Shown here: positions 16,967-25,414 of the stretch, in pieces
Numbering within the stretch: the first letter of the stretch is position 1
How the letters are laid out: each line of letters begins with the position of its first letter
NCBI RefSeq assembly: GCF_900112005.1
Contig: NZ_FOKK01000021.1
Coordinates: forward strand, 21,280-85,279
DNA from: Algoriphagus aquimarinus
Lineage (GTDB): Bacteria; Bacteroidota; Bacteroidia; Cytophagales; Cyclobacteriaceae
Direction of reading: 5' to 3'
Length of the DNA stretch: 64,000 nucleotides
Made by a program: the position numbers and the translations under genes
The notes under the pieces: model-generated
Seen by the model: only the letters and a program-made list of their open reading frames with translations
Told to the model about the DNA's origin: nothing
Databases searched by the model: none

Positions 16967-18158
16967 GATCTACTCTAGAAATCACCATTACTGGTATCCA
17001 AAGTACCGCAGCTGTCAGCATGGTAATTCCAATATTGATCAAGATAAATGCTGGCCAGTTCCAGTCTATTGGCACATAGCTCATGTAATAGCTAGCGGCA
17101 TCAAGTGGTACCAATTTGAATTGATCCTGCAAAAGTCCGATTCCCAGACCTAGTGCATTGCCAATCAATAGCCCTCTTAAAAGTATATTGATTCCGTTCC
17201 AAAAGAAGATACTTCTTATCTGCTTATTCGTAGATCCCAGTGCTTTTAGCAAACCGATCATTTGAGTACGCTCCATGATCAAAATGAAGAGTATAGCTCC
17301 CATATTGAAGATCGCTACGAAGCCGATCAAACCAATAAATACGTAGACATTATTATCCAACAGTTTTAGCCAATCGAAGATCTCTAAAAACTTATCTTGG
17401 CTACTTATCAACTTCAAATCATAATCCATAAGCTCCTCTATTTGTGGAGTATATGATTCTATATTGTTAAAGTCATCTACAAAAATCTCCATCCCACCTA
17501 TCTGATCTTTTGTCCAATCGTTTAGACTTCTGATGGTCTGTAATTCTCCTATTATAATCTTTTCATCGAAATTCTCCAGGTAGGTCTGAAAGATCCCTAC
17601 CACTTCCACTCGTCTATATCTTGGAGGATCTTGTACAAAGTAAAGGGTGATTTTATCGCCGACTTTTAGCAAAAGTTTGTTTGCTATAAATTGACTTAGC
17701 ATTACCTCATTGCTGGTCCCTTCATCAGGAATCCGAAGCATTCTCCCATCAATCACATATTTTTTGAAACCCAGCGTATCGAAATCCTGCCCAATTCCTT
17801 TCATCAGAACGCCTTGCACTTCTTCATCACCCTTGATCAGTGCTGCTTTATGAGCAAAGGATTGCACTTTGGTGATGAAAGGAAGGTTAAGATGAGTTTG
17901 GCTGAATTTGGAATTTTCAGAAAAAGGAGCTTCCTCAAAAGAATTGCTCATTGTAAAGCGTTGTACCTGATAATGACCGGTGAAACCATAAACCTTCTCC
18001 GATACCGTACTCTGAAAACCGCCTAAAACCATGAACGAAATGAGCGACACAGCTAAGCCTAAAGCTAGGCTTCCTACAGCAATCTTGTGTATGGTGGCCG
18101 AAAATCCTCCAGCTTTCTTGAAACTGATTCTTTTGGCGATGAAATAGGAAAGGTTCAA
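16941..18158 (-). CDS. LolC/LolE-like ABC transporter permease (FtsX/MacB family)
   Basis: The 405-residue protein has one N-terminal helix, a ~220-residue periplasmic domain and three C-terminal helices. It begins MNLSYFIAKRISFKK, as in lipoprotein-releasing permeases; IGLLKALGSTNKQIRSIFFWNG is the coupling region characteristic of the FtsX domain. LolCE proteins move lipoproteins from the inner membrane towards the outer membrane. No ATPase (LolD) gene is adjacent, so the partner is encoded elsewhere. It is divergent from the NamZ-like gene, only 39 bp away. Confidence 0.85.
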   Translation of the reverse strand: MNLSYFIAKRISFKKAGGFSATIHKIAVGSLALGLAVSLISFMVLGGFQSTVSEKVYGFTGHYQVQRFTMSNSFEEAPFSENSKFSQTHLNLPFITKVQSFAHKAALIKGDEEVQGVLMKGIGQDFDTLGFKKYVIDGRMLRIPDEGTSNEVMLSQFIANKLLLKVGDKITLYFVQDPPRYRRVEVVGIFQTYLENFDEKIIIGELQTIRSLNDWTKDQIGGMEIFVDDFNNIESYTPQIEELMDYDLKLISSQDKFLEIFDWLKLLDNNVYVFIGLIGFVAIFNMGAILFILIMERTQMIGLLKALGSTNKQIRSIFFWNGINILLRGLLIGNALGLGIGLLQDQFKLVPLDAASYYMSYVPIDWNWPAFILINIGITMLTAAVLWIPVMVISRVDPIRSIRFD

Positions 18159-18197
18159 AGGACTGCTTTAATTTGTTCGATTAGACCGCAAAATAGC

Positions 18198-19385
18198 ATG
18201 AAGCAAACGAAACTTACTCCCTTTATTTACTTTTTGAGTTTAGCACTGCTAATTCTCAGCAATTCTTTCTCCTCTTTAGCCAAACAAGACACTCCTTTGC
18301 CAGGAGCAGAACGTCCTGAACTTTACCTGGACCAGCTTCAAGGAAAAAAAATAGGGATAGTTGCTAATCAAACAAGCATTTTGACGCATAGCAACAACAA
18401 GCATGTTGTTGATTTTCTTTTGGAAAAAGGAGTAAATGTTAAAAAAGTGTTCGTCCCAGAGCATGGCTTCCGTGGTCAGGCAGATGCTGGAGAAAAAGTT
18501 GATAATACAGTTGACTCCAAGACTGGCCTACCTATCATTTCACTTTATGGAAACAACAAAAAACCGAAACCAGAGCAGATCCAAGATTTAGATATTCTGA
18601 TTTTCGACTTGCAGGATGTGGGTGTGAGATTCTACACGTATATCAGCACTATGCATTACCTGATGGAAGCTGCAGCGGAGAATGGTAAAAAGGTGATCAT
18701 TTTCGATAGACCTAATCCAAATGGAAATTACATCGCTGGACCTGTGCTAAAAAAGGGCTTTGAAAGCTTCGTGGGCATGCATCCTATTCCAGTCGTCCAT
18801 GGTCTTACTGTGGGTGAGCTAGCACAAATGATTAATGGAGAAAAATGGCTAAAAGGTGGATTGAAAGCAGATTTAGAAGTGATTCCTGTGGGAAACTGGG
18901 ATCATCAGAAAGCTTACAATTTACCTGTAAAACCTTCTCCAAATCTGCCAAATGACTTATCTATCAAACTCTATCCTAGCACTTGCTTTTTCGAAGGAAC
19001 TATCGTTTCCCTAGGTAGAGGTACACATTTCCCATTTCAAGTTTATGGCTATCCAGATCCGAAATTCGGGGAATTCACCTTCACTCCTGTGAGCATAGAT
19101 GGCATGTCGAAGAATCCTCCACATCAGGATAAAAAATGCTATGGAGTGGATTTGAGAGGTGAATCGATGATGCATGAGTTTACGCTGAAGTATCTTCTAG
19201 ATGCTTATCAAAAATCAGGAAAAGGTCAGGCTTTCTTCAACAACTACTTTAACACTCTTGCCGGAACAGATCAGTTGAAAAAAATGATCATGGATGGAAA
19301 AACGGAAGCTGAAATCACGGCGAGTTGGAAGAATGATTTGGAAGAATATAGCACACTTCGTAAAAAATACCTGATCTATAAATAA
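18198..19385 (+). CDS. NamZ-like exo-beta-N-acetylmuramidase (DUF1343, GH171)
   Basis: The start at 18198 gives MKQTKLTPFIYFLSLALLILS, a signal peptide; the frame open to 18087 runs into the divergent permease gene. The 395-residue chain matches DUF1343: GKKIGIVANQTS, KVFVPEHGFRG (E88, in the motif linked to catalysis in GH171), FDLQDVGVRFYTYISTMHY, IFDRPNPN and SLGRGTHFPFQVYG. The family removes terminal MurNAc from peptidoglycan fragments, so a role in wall recycling is expected outside the cytoplasm. fmt follows after 45 bp. Confidence 0.88.
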   Translation: MKQTKLTPFIYFLSLALLILSNSFSSLAKQDTPLPGAERPELYLDQLQGKKIGIVANQTSILTHSNNKHVVDFLLEKGVNVKKVFVPEHGFRGQADAGEKVDNTVDSKTGLPIISLYGNNKKPKPEQIQDLDILIFDLQDVGVRFYTYISTMHYLMEAAAENGKKVIIFDRPNPNGNYIAGPVLKKGFESFVGMHPIPVVHGLTVGELAQMINGEKWLKGGLKADLEVIPVGNWDHQKAYNLPVKPSPNLPNDLSIKLYPSTCFFEGTIVSLGRGTHFPFQVYGYPDPKFGEFTFTPVSIDGMSKNPPHQDKKCYGVDLRGESMMHEFTLKYLLDAYQKSGKGQAFFNNYFNTLAGTDQLKKMIMDGKTEAEITASWKNDLEEYSTLRKKYLIYK

Positions 19386-19430
19386 GTACAGGCTGAATTC
19401 GAGAATTTCAAACCTGAAACTAATCCAACG

Positions 19431-20357
19431 ATGAACAAGAACCTTAGAATTATATACATGGGCACACCGGAATTTGCGGTGGCAGGCCTAGAACTACTGG
19501 TAGAAAACGGCTGGAATATCGTGGGTGTGATCACTGCACCCGATAAGCCAAAAGGTCGTGGTCAGAAGTTAATCCCTTCTCCGGTAAAGGAAGCTGCACT
19601 TAAACTGGACTTGAATATACTTCAGCCAACTAATCTTAAATCGCCAGAATTTCAGGATGAACTTCGTGCTCTAAAAGCGGATTTACAAATTGTGGTAGCT
19701 TTTAGAATGCTTCCTGAGTCAGTTTGGAATATGCCTCCATTGGGCACTTTCAATCTCCATGCTTCACTTTTACCAAATTACCGTGGTGCTGCCCCCATCA
19801 ATTGGGCCATCATCAATGGAGATAAGGAAACTGGGGTGACTACTTTTTTCCTCAAACATGAAATCGATACTGGAAGCATCATCTATCAGGAAAAAGTGGC
19901 GATTCTAGAAGAAGATGATCTTGGAACTGTCTATGAAAAGTTGATGAATGTAGGATCAAAACTAGTTCTAAAAACGGTAGAAGACATCGCTGCAGACAAA
20001 GTACAGGCGCTACCCCAGGATGAATCCAAAGCACTACATCATGCTCCGAAGATTTTCAAAGAAACAGGAGAAATCAATTGGTCTAATTCAGCAGAATCCA
20101 TTCACAACTTGGTTCGTGGCCTTTCTCCCTACCCTGCTGCCTGGACTAGATTTGATGACAAAAGCTGTAAAATCTACAAAACGCAGTTTTCAGCAGATCA
20201 GAAAACCAACAAAGCGATCGGAGAACTTCAAACAGACAACAAAAGCTATATAAAAGTCCAAACTGGTGAAGGAGTCTTAGAAATCTTGGAACTGCAGCTG
20301 GAAGGAAAAAAGAGAATGAAAGTGGATGATTTGCTCAGAGGCTACAAATTTTCTTGA
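19431..20357 (+). CDS. fmt: Methionyl-tRNA formyltransferase
   Basis: It formylates Met-tRNA(fMet) using 10-formyl-tetrahydrofolate for translation initiation. IYMGTPEFAV opens the protein; the catalytic signature is the stretch from NLHASLLPNYRGAAPI to INGDKETGVT. The C-terminal OB-like tRNA domain (from ~205) is present, so the 308 residues are complete. In many bacteria fmt is next to def; here it follows a NamZ-like gene and precedes a DUF4412 gene. Confidence 0.96.
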   Translation: MNKNLRIIYMGTPEFAVAGLELLVENGWNIVGVITAPDKPKGRGQKLIPSPVKEAALKLDLNILQPTNLKSPEFQDELRALKADLQIVVAFRMLPESVWNMPPLGTFNLHASLLPNYRGAAPINWAIINGDKETGVTTFFLKHEIDTGSIIYQEKVAILEEDDLGTVYEKLMNVGSKLVLKTVEDIAADKVQALPQDESKALHHAPKIFKETGEINWSNSAESIHNLVRGLSPYPAAWTRFDDKSCKIYKTQFSADQKTNKAIGELQTDNKSYIKVQTGEGVLEILELQLEGKKRMKVDDLLRGYKFS

Positions 20358-20455
20358 TTAGAACTATAAAGAAAAAAGTGAAAATTATTTCATTTTTATC
20401 CTGATTTTAAGGAACTTGAGTCCATTATTTAAACAAATTTTTAAATCCTAAACTC

Positions 20456-21385
20456 ATGAAAAATCTCAATCGCAGTTTCATTATTTTGCTTTTTTTCACT
20501 TCCATTTCATTTTCTACAGAAGCTCAAATCCTCAAGAAAATCCAAAATGCCGCCAATAGAGGTGTAGAAAAAGCTATACAACAAAAAGTAGAAAAGGAAG
20601 CAACTAAAATCACTGAGAAGCAGCTTGAAAAGTTGTTCTCAGATATGTATGGTGACAGCGAGGATGGAGCACCGGGAGGTCTCGATATGAGCAAAATAAT
20701 GAAAGGAATTGGTGAGCCTGTGGACACAGAAAGCCAATATGATTTTTTTGGGCATCTGGTTTTTGAAATAATAAGCACCGACGAAAAAGGAAAGACAGAA
20801 GATCCAGTTTTATTTAAATCATACTTAGCAGAATCTAGAGATTATACCGGCATGGAGCTAGTGGATCCTAAAAACCCAAATGCTATGACCTCTATGGTTT
20901 TTGATATCAAAAATCAGGCATCGATAGTCTTCCTAGACAACAAAGGGAAAAAGTCCAGTTTAGCGTACAAAATGGACTTTGACGAGGTGAATGCGGCAGT
21001 TGAAGAACAAATGGAAAGCAATGAGGATGAGTATGAAGTGACACTAGAGAAAACTGGAAAAACGAAAGATATCTTGGGCTACGCTTGTGAAGAATATCAT
21101 ATGCTAAGTGAAGATGGTGAAGGGTATTATTGGGTAACTGCAGAGCCTATAGGAGGTTACTCCTCTTTCTGGAGTGGAAACAGTCCGATGATGACATCCA
21201 AAGCCCAAGAAAGATATGCTGAGCAATTTAAAAATATGCCGAAGGGCAGTTTCATGGAATTAAACTATACCTCCAAAGATTCTGAAACGGTCAATATGAA
21301 AGTAATAGAAATTGACGAGTCGTCTCCGAAGTCATTAACTATGGCTGAATATCCAAACATCATGAAATCTATGGAACAGCAGTAA
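20456..21385 (+). CDS. Secreted DUF4412 protein
   Basis: A signal peptide (RSFIILLFFTSISFSTEAQ) precedes a helical segment of ~45 residues rich in Lys and Glu, then a beta-rich domain. ILGYACEEYHM, the segment around EGYYWVTAEPIGGYSSFW, and MNPKNP-like VDPKNPNAMTSMVFD are typical of DUF4412, a Bacteroidota secreted family without known function. The 309-residue protein probably sits in the periplasm or at the surface. A terminator overlaps its stop codon. Confidence 0.75.
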   Translation: MKNLNRSFIILLFFTSISFSTEAQILKKIQNAANRGVEKAIQQKVEKEATKITEKQLEKLFSDMYGDSEDGAPGGLDMSKIMKGIGEPVDTESQYDFFGHLVFEIISTDEKGKTEDPVLFKSYLAESRDYTGMELVDPKNPNAMTSMVFDIKNQASIVFLDNKGKKSSLAYKMDFDEVNAAVEEQMESNEDEYEVTLEKTGKTKDILGYACEEYHMLSEDGEGYYWVTAEPIGGYSSFWSGNSPMMTSKAQERYAEQFKNMPKGSFMELNYTSKDSETVNMKVIEIDESSPKSLTMAEYPNIMKSMEQQ

Positions 21386-21407
21386 TTCTGTTCCATTTTG
21401 TTTTTTC
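21371..21407 (+). terminator. Terminator overlapping the DUF4412 stop codon
   Basis: ATGGAACAG (21371-21379) pairs with CTGTTCCAT (21388-21396), followed by TTTGTTTTTT. The stop codon TAA (21383-21385) is in the loop. Confidence 0.85.
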
Positions 21408-21449
21408 TCGGGGATAGGCCTGTTATCTTCAAGGCAAGAAGCATTTTGC

Positions 21450-21959
21450 ATGAAAATATCACTTATAGCCGCTCTGGCTACCAACCATGTCATCGGTCAG
21501 GAGAATGATCTAGTTTGGCGATTACCTGATGATTTCAAACGATTCAAAAGAATCACTTCAGATCATTTTATCTTAATGGGTAGGAAGACATTCGAGTCTT
21601 TGGGCAAGCCTCTTCCTAATCGCACTCATATCGTAATTACCAGAAATAAGAACTACCAAGTTCCTGAAGGGCATTACGTATTCGAGAGTGTAGAGAAGGC
21701 ATTTATCTTTTGTCAAAAAATGAATGTGGAACATCTCTACGTCATTGGAGGCGGCGAAATTTACGGTCAAACCTTGCCTCTGGCAGATGAGTTAGTACTC
21801 ACAGAAGTAGAAGCCAGTCCCGAAGGAGACACCTACTTCCCAGGGTTCAATAAAGAAAACTGGAAGGTCACCTTCTCTGAGTTTCATCCAGCCGATGAGC
21901 GTCATCAATATGACTTCACCTACGTCAATTATCAAAGAATCCATAAGCAACATGTCTAA
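21450..21959 (+). CDS. folA: Dihydrofolate reductase
   Basis: It reduces dihydrofolate with NADPH. MKISLIAALATNHVIGQEN, LVWRLPDDFKRFK, MGRKTFESLGKPLPNR and YVIGGGEIYGQTLPLADEL are diagnostic, and the 169-residue length is normal. The acidic active-site residue lies in LPDDFK. Its last 8 bp overlap the following SDR gene, so the two are translationally linked. No thymidylate synthase gene is nearby. Confidence 0.96.
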   Translation: MKISLIAALATNHVIGQENDLVWRLPDDFKRFKRITSDHFILMGRKTFESLGKPLPNRTHIVITRNKNYQVPEGHYVFESVEKAFIFCQKMNVEHLYVIGGGEIYGQTLPLADELVLTEVEASPEGDTYFPGFNKENWKVTFSEFHPADERHQYDFTYVNYQRIHKQHV

Positions 21960-22737
21960 AAAAGTAATTTGGATCACTGGTGCCTCATCTGGAATCGGAG
22001 AAGCCTCTGTCTACAAATTCGTAAAAGAAGGCTATCAGGTAATTCTTTCTGCTAGAAATGAACAAGCGCTGGAAAAGGTAAAGTCATCCAGTGCTTACCC
22101 TCAGAATTGCCAAGTTATTCCACTCGATCTATTGGATCAGGGGTCTTTCGAAGGAAAGACCAAAGAAGCAATCGCAGCTTTCGGCCATATAGATATGATG
22201 CTTCACAACGGTGGTATCAGTCAGCGTTCACTGATTCGTGAGACTCCATTAGCAGTAGATCGCAAGCTTATGGAGGTGAATTTCTTTGGAACTGTAGGAC
22301 TTACAAAAGCTCTACTACCCCATTTTATAGCAAGAAAATCAGGTCAATTCGGCGTGATTTCATCCTTGGTAGGAAAATTTGGGTCGCCATATCGATCAAG
22401 TTACGCTGCAGCAAAGCATGCATTGCACGGCTTTTTTGAGTCCTTGAGATTAGAACATTTCGATGACAATATAGCTGTAACGATGATTTGCCCTGGCTTT
22501 ATCAAAACGGATGTCTCCAAGAATGCTCTAACTGCTGATGGAACTCCACTCAATGAGATGGATAAGGCTCAGGAAAATGGAATGAGTGCGGAACAGTGTG
22601 CCAAGGAGATTTTCAATGCCCTTAATCATAAGAAAGAAGAAGTCTATATCGGTGGAAAGGAAACTATGGGTATCTATTTAAAAAGATTTGTCCCTACAAT
22701 TTTCACTAAGATCCTACGTAAATCAGAAGTAAGATAA
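21952..22737 (+). CDS. Short-chain dehydrogenase/reductase
   Basis: The start at 21952 gives MSKKVIWITGASSGIGEA, the Rossmann nucleotide-binding motif; earlier in-frame ATGs lie inside folA. NGG (87-89 region), S138, Y151 and K155 (SSYAAAKHALHG) form the classical SDR catalytic set. The 261-residue protein is closest in pattern to DHRS7-like oxidoreductases with unknown physiological substrates. It overlaps folA by 8 bp, and cinA starts 5 bp after its stop, suggesting one transcript. Confidence 0.9.
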   Translation: MSKKVIWITGASSGIGEASVYKFVKEGYQVILSARNEQALEKVKSSSAYPQNCQVIPLDLLDQGSFEGKTKEAIAAFGHIDMMLHNGGISQRSLIRETPLAVDRKLMEVNFFGTVGLTKALLPHFIARKSGQFGVISSLVGKFGSPYRSSYAAAKHALHGFFESLRLEHFDDNIAVTMICPGFIKTDVSKNALTADGTPLNEMDKAQENGMSAEQCAKEIFNALNHKKEEVYIGGKETMGIYLKRFVPTIFTKILRKSEVR

Positions 22738-22741
22738 CCTT

Positions 22742-23992
22742 ATGAAAGTAGTCAGAGCCGAAATAATTGCCATTGGAGATGAGTTACTCTACGGGCAAAT
22801 TGTAGACACGAACAGTCATTGGATCAGTCAAGAGCTTGATCTAATGGGAGTAAAAGTGGTCAGAAAAACGACCGTTGGTGATGATAGAAAAGATATACTT
22901 GCGGCTTTTGCTTCGGCTGAAGCTAGAGCTGATATTATTCTGATCACGGGCGGTCTCGGTCCTACACAGGATGACCTGACCAAACCACTAATGGCAGAAT
23001 ATTTTGGCTGCCCTATAGTCGAAAATTCAGCCGCCGTGGAAGCAGTCACCGAGTTCTTTAAAAAGCGAGGAAGAGAAATAACTCCTCTAAATGTATTACA
23101 GGGACATCTTCCAGCGTGTTGTACCTACGTCCCCAATGAGGTAGGCACAGCACCAGGCATGTGGTTTGAACGCAATGAAACCTACTGGATGTCTATGCCA
23201 GGCGTGCCGCATGAGATGCAAAAACTGATGACAGACTATGTGCTACCAAAGCTTCCAACTCTTTTCCCACTACCTGTCATTGTACACCGAATGGTCAAAA
23301 CTGTCGGAATTGGAGAAAGCTGGCTAGCCGATTTGATAAGAGATTGGGAAAATGCACTTCCAAAGAATATTCGATTGGCATATTTACCTTCTTTAGGTCA
23401 TGTCAAACTTCGACTTACAGGTTTTGGCACGGACAAAACTGCAATCGAAAATGATATTCAACAACAAATTGACCTGATTCTCCCGAGTATAGACAAGTAC
23501 GTATATGGCTATGATTCAGAATCTTTAGAAACTGCCATCGGCAAGCTTTTGACTACAAATAACAAAACGGTAGCTTTAGCCGAAAGCTGTTCTGGCGGTT
23601 ACATTTCTCATTTGATTACCAGTATATCTGGGAGTAGTTCGTATTTTCAGGGATCTGTAATTCCATATCACAATCAGTTTAAAGAGGAAATTATTCATGT
23701 TAAGAATGAAACCTTGTCATCATTTGGCGCTGTGAGTGAGGAAACTGTGAAAGAGATGTCAACTGGAGTTCGCGAATTATTCAAGGCAGACTTTGGTTTG
23801 GCCAGTAGCGGAATTGCAGGACCTAATGGAGGAACGACGGAAAAACCAGTGGGAACAATTTGGATTGCATGTGCAGGAGATGGATTTGTAGAAACTAAGA
23901 AGCTACAACTAACTCAGGATAGAATGCTTAATATCCAACTGACAGCGGTTGCAGTTTTAAACTTGCTACGAAATTGTATTTTAGAGAAATAA
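22742..23992 (+). CDS. cinA: CinA: molybdopterin-binding-like domain plus nicotinamide-nucleotide amidohydrolase domain
   Basis: The N-terminal domain shows IAIGDELLYGQIVDTNSHWI, LITGGLGPTQDDLT and MPGVPHEMQ, as in the COG1058/MoCF domain, linked to ADP-ribose pyrophosphatase activity. The C-terminal domain (from ~255) shows VALAESCSGGYISHLIT and GIAGPNGGTTEKPVGTIWIA, as in PncC, which deamidates NMN. The 416-residue two-domain form is standard. It acts in pyridine nucleotide salvage; a competence role is only historical naming. Confidence 0.94.
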   Translation: MKVVRAEIIAIGDELLYGQIVDTNSHWISQELDLMGVKVVRKTTVGDDRKDILAAFASAEARADIILITGGLGPTQDDLTKPLMAEYFGCPIVENSAAVEAVTEFFKKRGREITPLNVLQGHLPACCTYVPNEVGTAPGMWFERNETYWMSMPGVPHEMQKLMTDYVLPKLPTLFPLPVIVHRMVKTVGIGESWLADLIRDWENALPKNIRLAYLPSLGHVKLRLTGFGTDKTAIENDIQQQIDLILPSIDKYVYGYDSESLETAIGKLLTTNNKTVALAESCSGGYISHLITSISGSSSYFQGSVIPYHNQFKEEIIHVKNETLSSFGAVSEETVKEMSTGVRELFKADFGLASSGIAGPNGGTTEKPVGTIWIACAGDGFVETKKLQLTQDRMLNIQLTAVAVLNLLRNCILEK

Positions 23993-24015
23993 CGAATAAA
24001 ATTTCTATTGAAAGG

Positions 24016-24047
24016 TTTGGGATAGTGTTTTAGAAAATTTAATTTTA
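24016..24047 (+). promoter_or_regulatory. Bacteroidota-type promoter before the E2 gene
   Basis: TTTG (24016-24019), 20 bp spacer, TAATTTTA (24040-24047), one mismatch from TAnnTTTG. It lies ~40 bp before the E2 start. Confidence 0.5.
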
Positions 24048-24087
24048 AAACTTGTATATAAACCCAATAAATTATTAAATCATAACC

Positions 24088-25383
24088 ATGGCGATTGTAG
24101 AAATGCTAATGCCCAAAATGGGCGAAAGTATCATAGAAGGTACAGTGCTGACCTGGCTGAAAAATGAGGGTGACACTATCGAACAGGATGAATCTGTTCT
24201 TGAAGTCGCTACCGATAAGGTAGATACTGAAGTTCCCTCCACGCATGCTGGCGTATTAAAGCAAATTCTTGCTAAAGAAGGAGATGTAATAGCTGTGGGA
24301 GCTCCAATAGCAATCATTGAAACATCTGGCGAAGAAAAGTCAGCCCCAGTCAATCCTGAGCCCATAGCGAACCAACTCAAGGATGAGCTTATCGCTTCAG
24401 CACCAGAAAATACAGCCTCAATTTTAGAAGCTCCAATTAATTCTGACTCTCTCGATTCAGGTGATGAGAGATTTTATTCTCCTTTGGTACAAAGCATCGC
24501 CAAAGAAGAAGGCATATCCAAAGCTGAACTTTCCAAAATCCCAGGTTCGGGTAAAGATGCCAGAGTGACGAAGCAAGATATGATGGACTACTTGAAGTCT
24601 AAATCTGCCTCAGCTAAACCAGCTACTTCAATTCCATCTATTTCTGCTCCAAAAATTCAGATGAGTATTTCTGGTGGAGACGAGATCATCGAAATGGATC
24701 GTATGCGCAAAATGATAGCTCAGCGTATGTTGGAGTCAAAGCGTATTTCAGCTCATGTCACTTCATTTGTGGAAACTGACATGACCAATATAGTATTGTG
24801 GCGAGAAAAAAATAAGCTTGATTACAAAGCCAAATTTGGCGAGTCGATCACTTACACTCCATTCTTTATTGAAGCAGTTTCTAAAGCTATCCGAGATTTC
24901 CCAATGATCAATATCTCCGTAGATGGAGATAGAATAATCAGGAAAAAAGATATCAATGTAGGAATGGCCGTAGCATTGCCGAATGGAAACTTGATTGTTC
25001 CTATCATCAGAAATGCTGATCAGTTGAACCTAGTTGGGATTTCCAAAAAAGTAAATGAACTAGCGAATCTTGCTAGAAACAACAAGTTAAACGCTGACCA
25101 TCTCGCTGGAGGCACCTACACAGTTTCTAATGTGGGTTCTTTTGGTAATGTAATGGGAACACCTATTATACCGCAGCCACAAGTAGCAATAATGGCTGTA
25201 GGTGCTATAGTAAAGAAACCTGCTGTAATAGAAACTCCAACAGGTGATGTGATAGCGATCAGACATAAAATGTTCCTATCCCACTCTTACGATCATCGAG
25301 TAGTTGATGGCTCCTTAGGAGGAAGATTTGTCAAGAGAGTCTCAGATTACCTGGAAGCATTCGATATCAATACCCCTCTATAA
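24088..25383 (+). CDS. 2-oxoacid dehydrogenase E2 component (lipoyl acyltransferase)
   Basis: Domains in order: an N-terminal lipoyl domain with ATDKVDTEVPS (lipoylated K44), a variable linker, a peripheral-subunit-binding domain (YSPLVQSIAKEEGI to TKQDMMDYL, ~130-172), and the catalytic acyltransferase domain ending with SHSYDHRVVDGSLGGRF (active-site His). At 431 residues with one lipoyl domain it resembles branched-chain or 2-oxoglutarate E2. No E1 or E3 gene is nearby; a promoter before it and a terminator after it mark a single-gene unit, so its partners are encoded elsewhere. Confidence 0.9.
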   Translation: MAIVEMLMPKMGESIIEGTVLTWLKNEGDTIEQDESVLEVATDKVDTEVPSTHAGVLKQILAKEGDVIAVGAPIAIIETSGEEKSAPVNPEPIANQLKDELIASAPENTASILEAPINSDSLDSGDERFYSPLVQSIAKEEGISKAELSKIPGSGKDARVTKQDMMDYLKSKSASAKPATSIPSISAPKIQMSISGGDEIIEMDRMRKMIAQRMLESKRISAHVTSFVETDMTNIVLWREKNKLDYKAKFGESITYTPFFIEAVSKAIRDFPMINISVDGDRIIRKKDINVGMAVALPNGNLIVPIIRNADQLNLVGISKKVNELANLARNNKLNADHLAGGTYTVSNVGSFGNVMGTPIIPQPQVAIMAVGAIVKKPAVIETPTGDVIAIRHKMFLSHSYDHRVVDGSLGGRFVKRVSDYLEAFDINTPL

Positions 25384-25387
25384 TTTC

Positions 25388-25414
25388 AAAGCCGGTTTTA
25401 TAACCGGCTTTTTT
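25388..25414 (+). terminator. Terminator after the E2 gene
   Basis: AAAGCCGGTT (25388-25397), loop TTAT, AACCGGCTTT (25402-25411), then TTT. It lies between convergent genes and may act weakly in both directions. Confidence 0.9.

Noticed and set aside
21383..21385. Possible truncation of the DUF4412 protein by the hairpin at its stop codon
   Set aside because: The protein reaches a normal C-terminal end; the overlap is simply a compact terminator.
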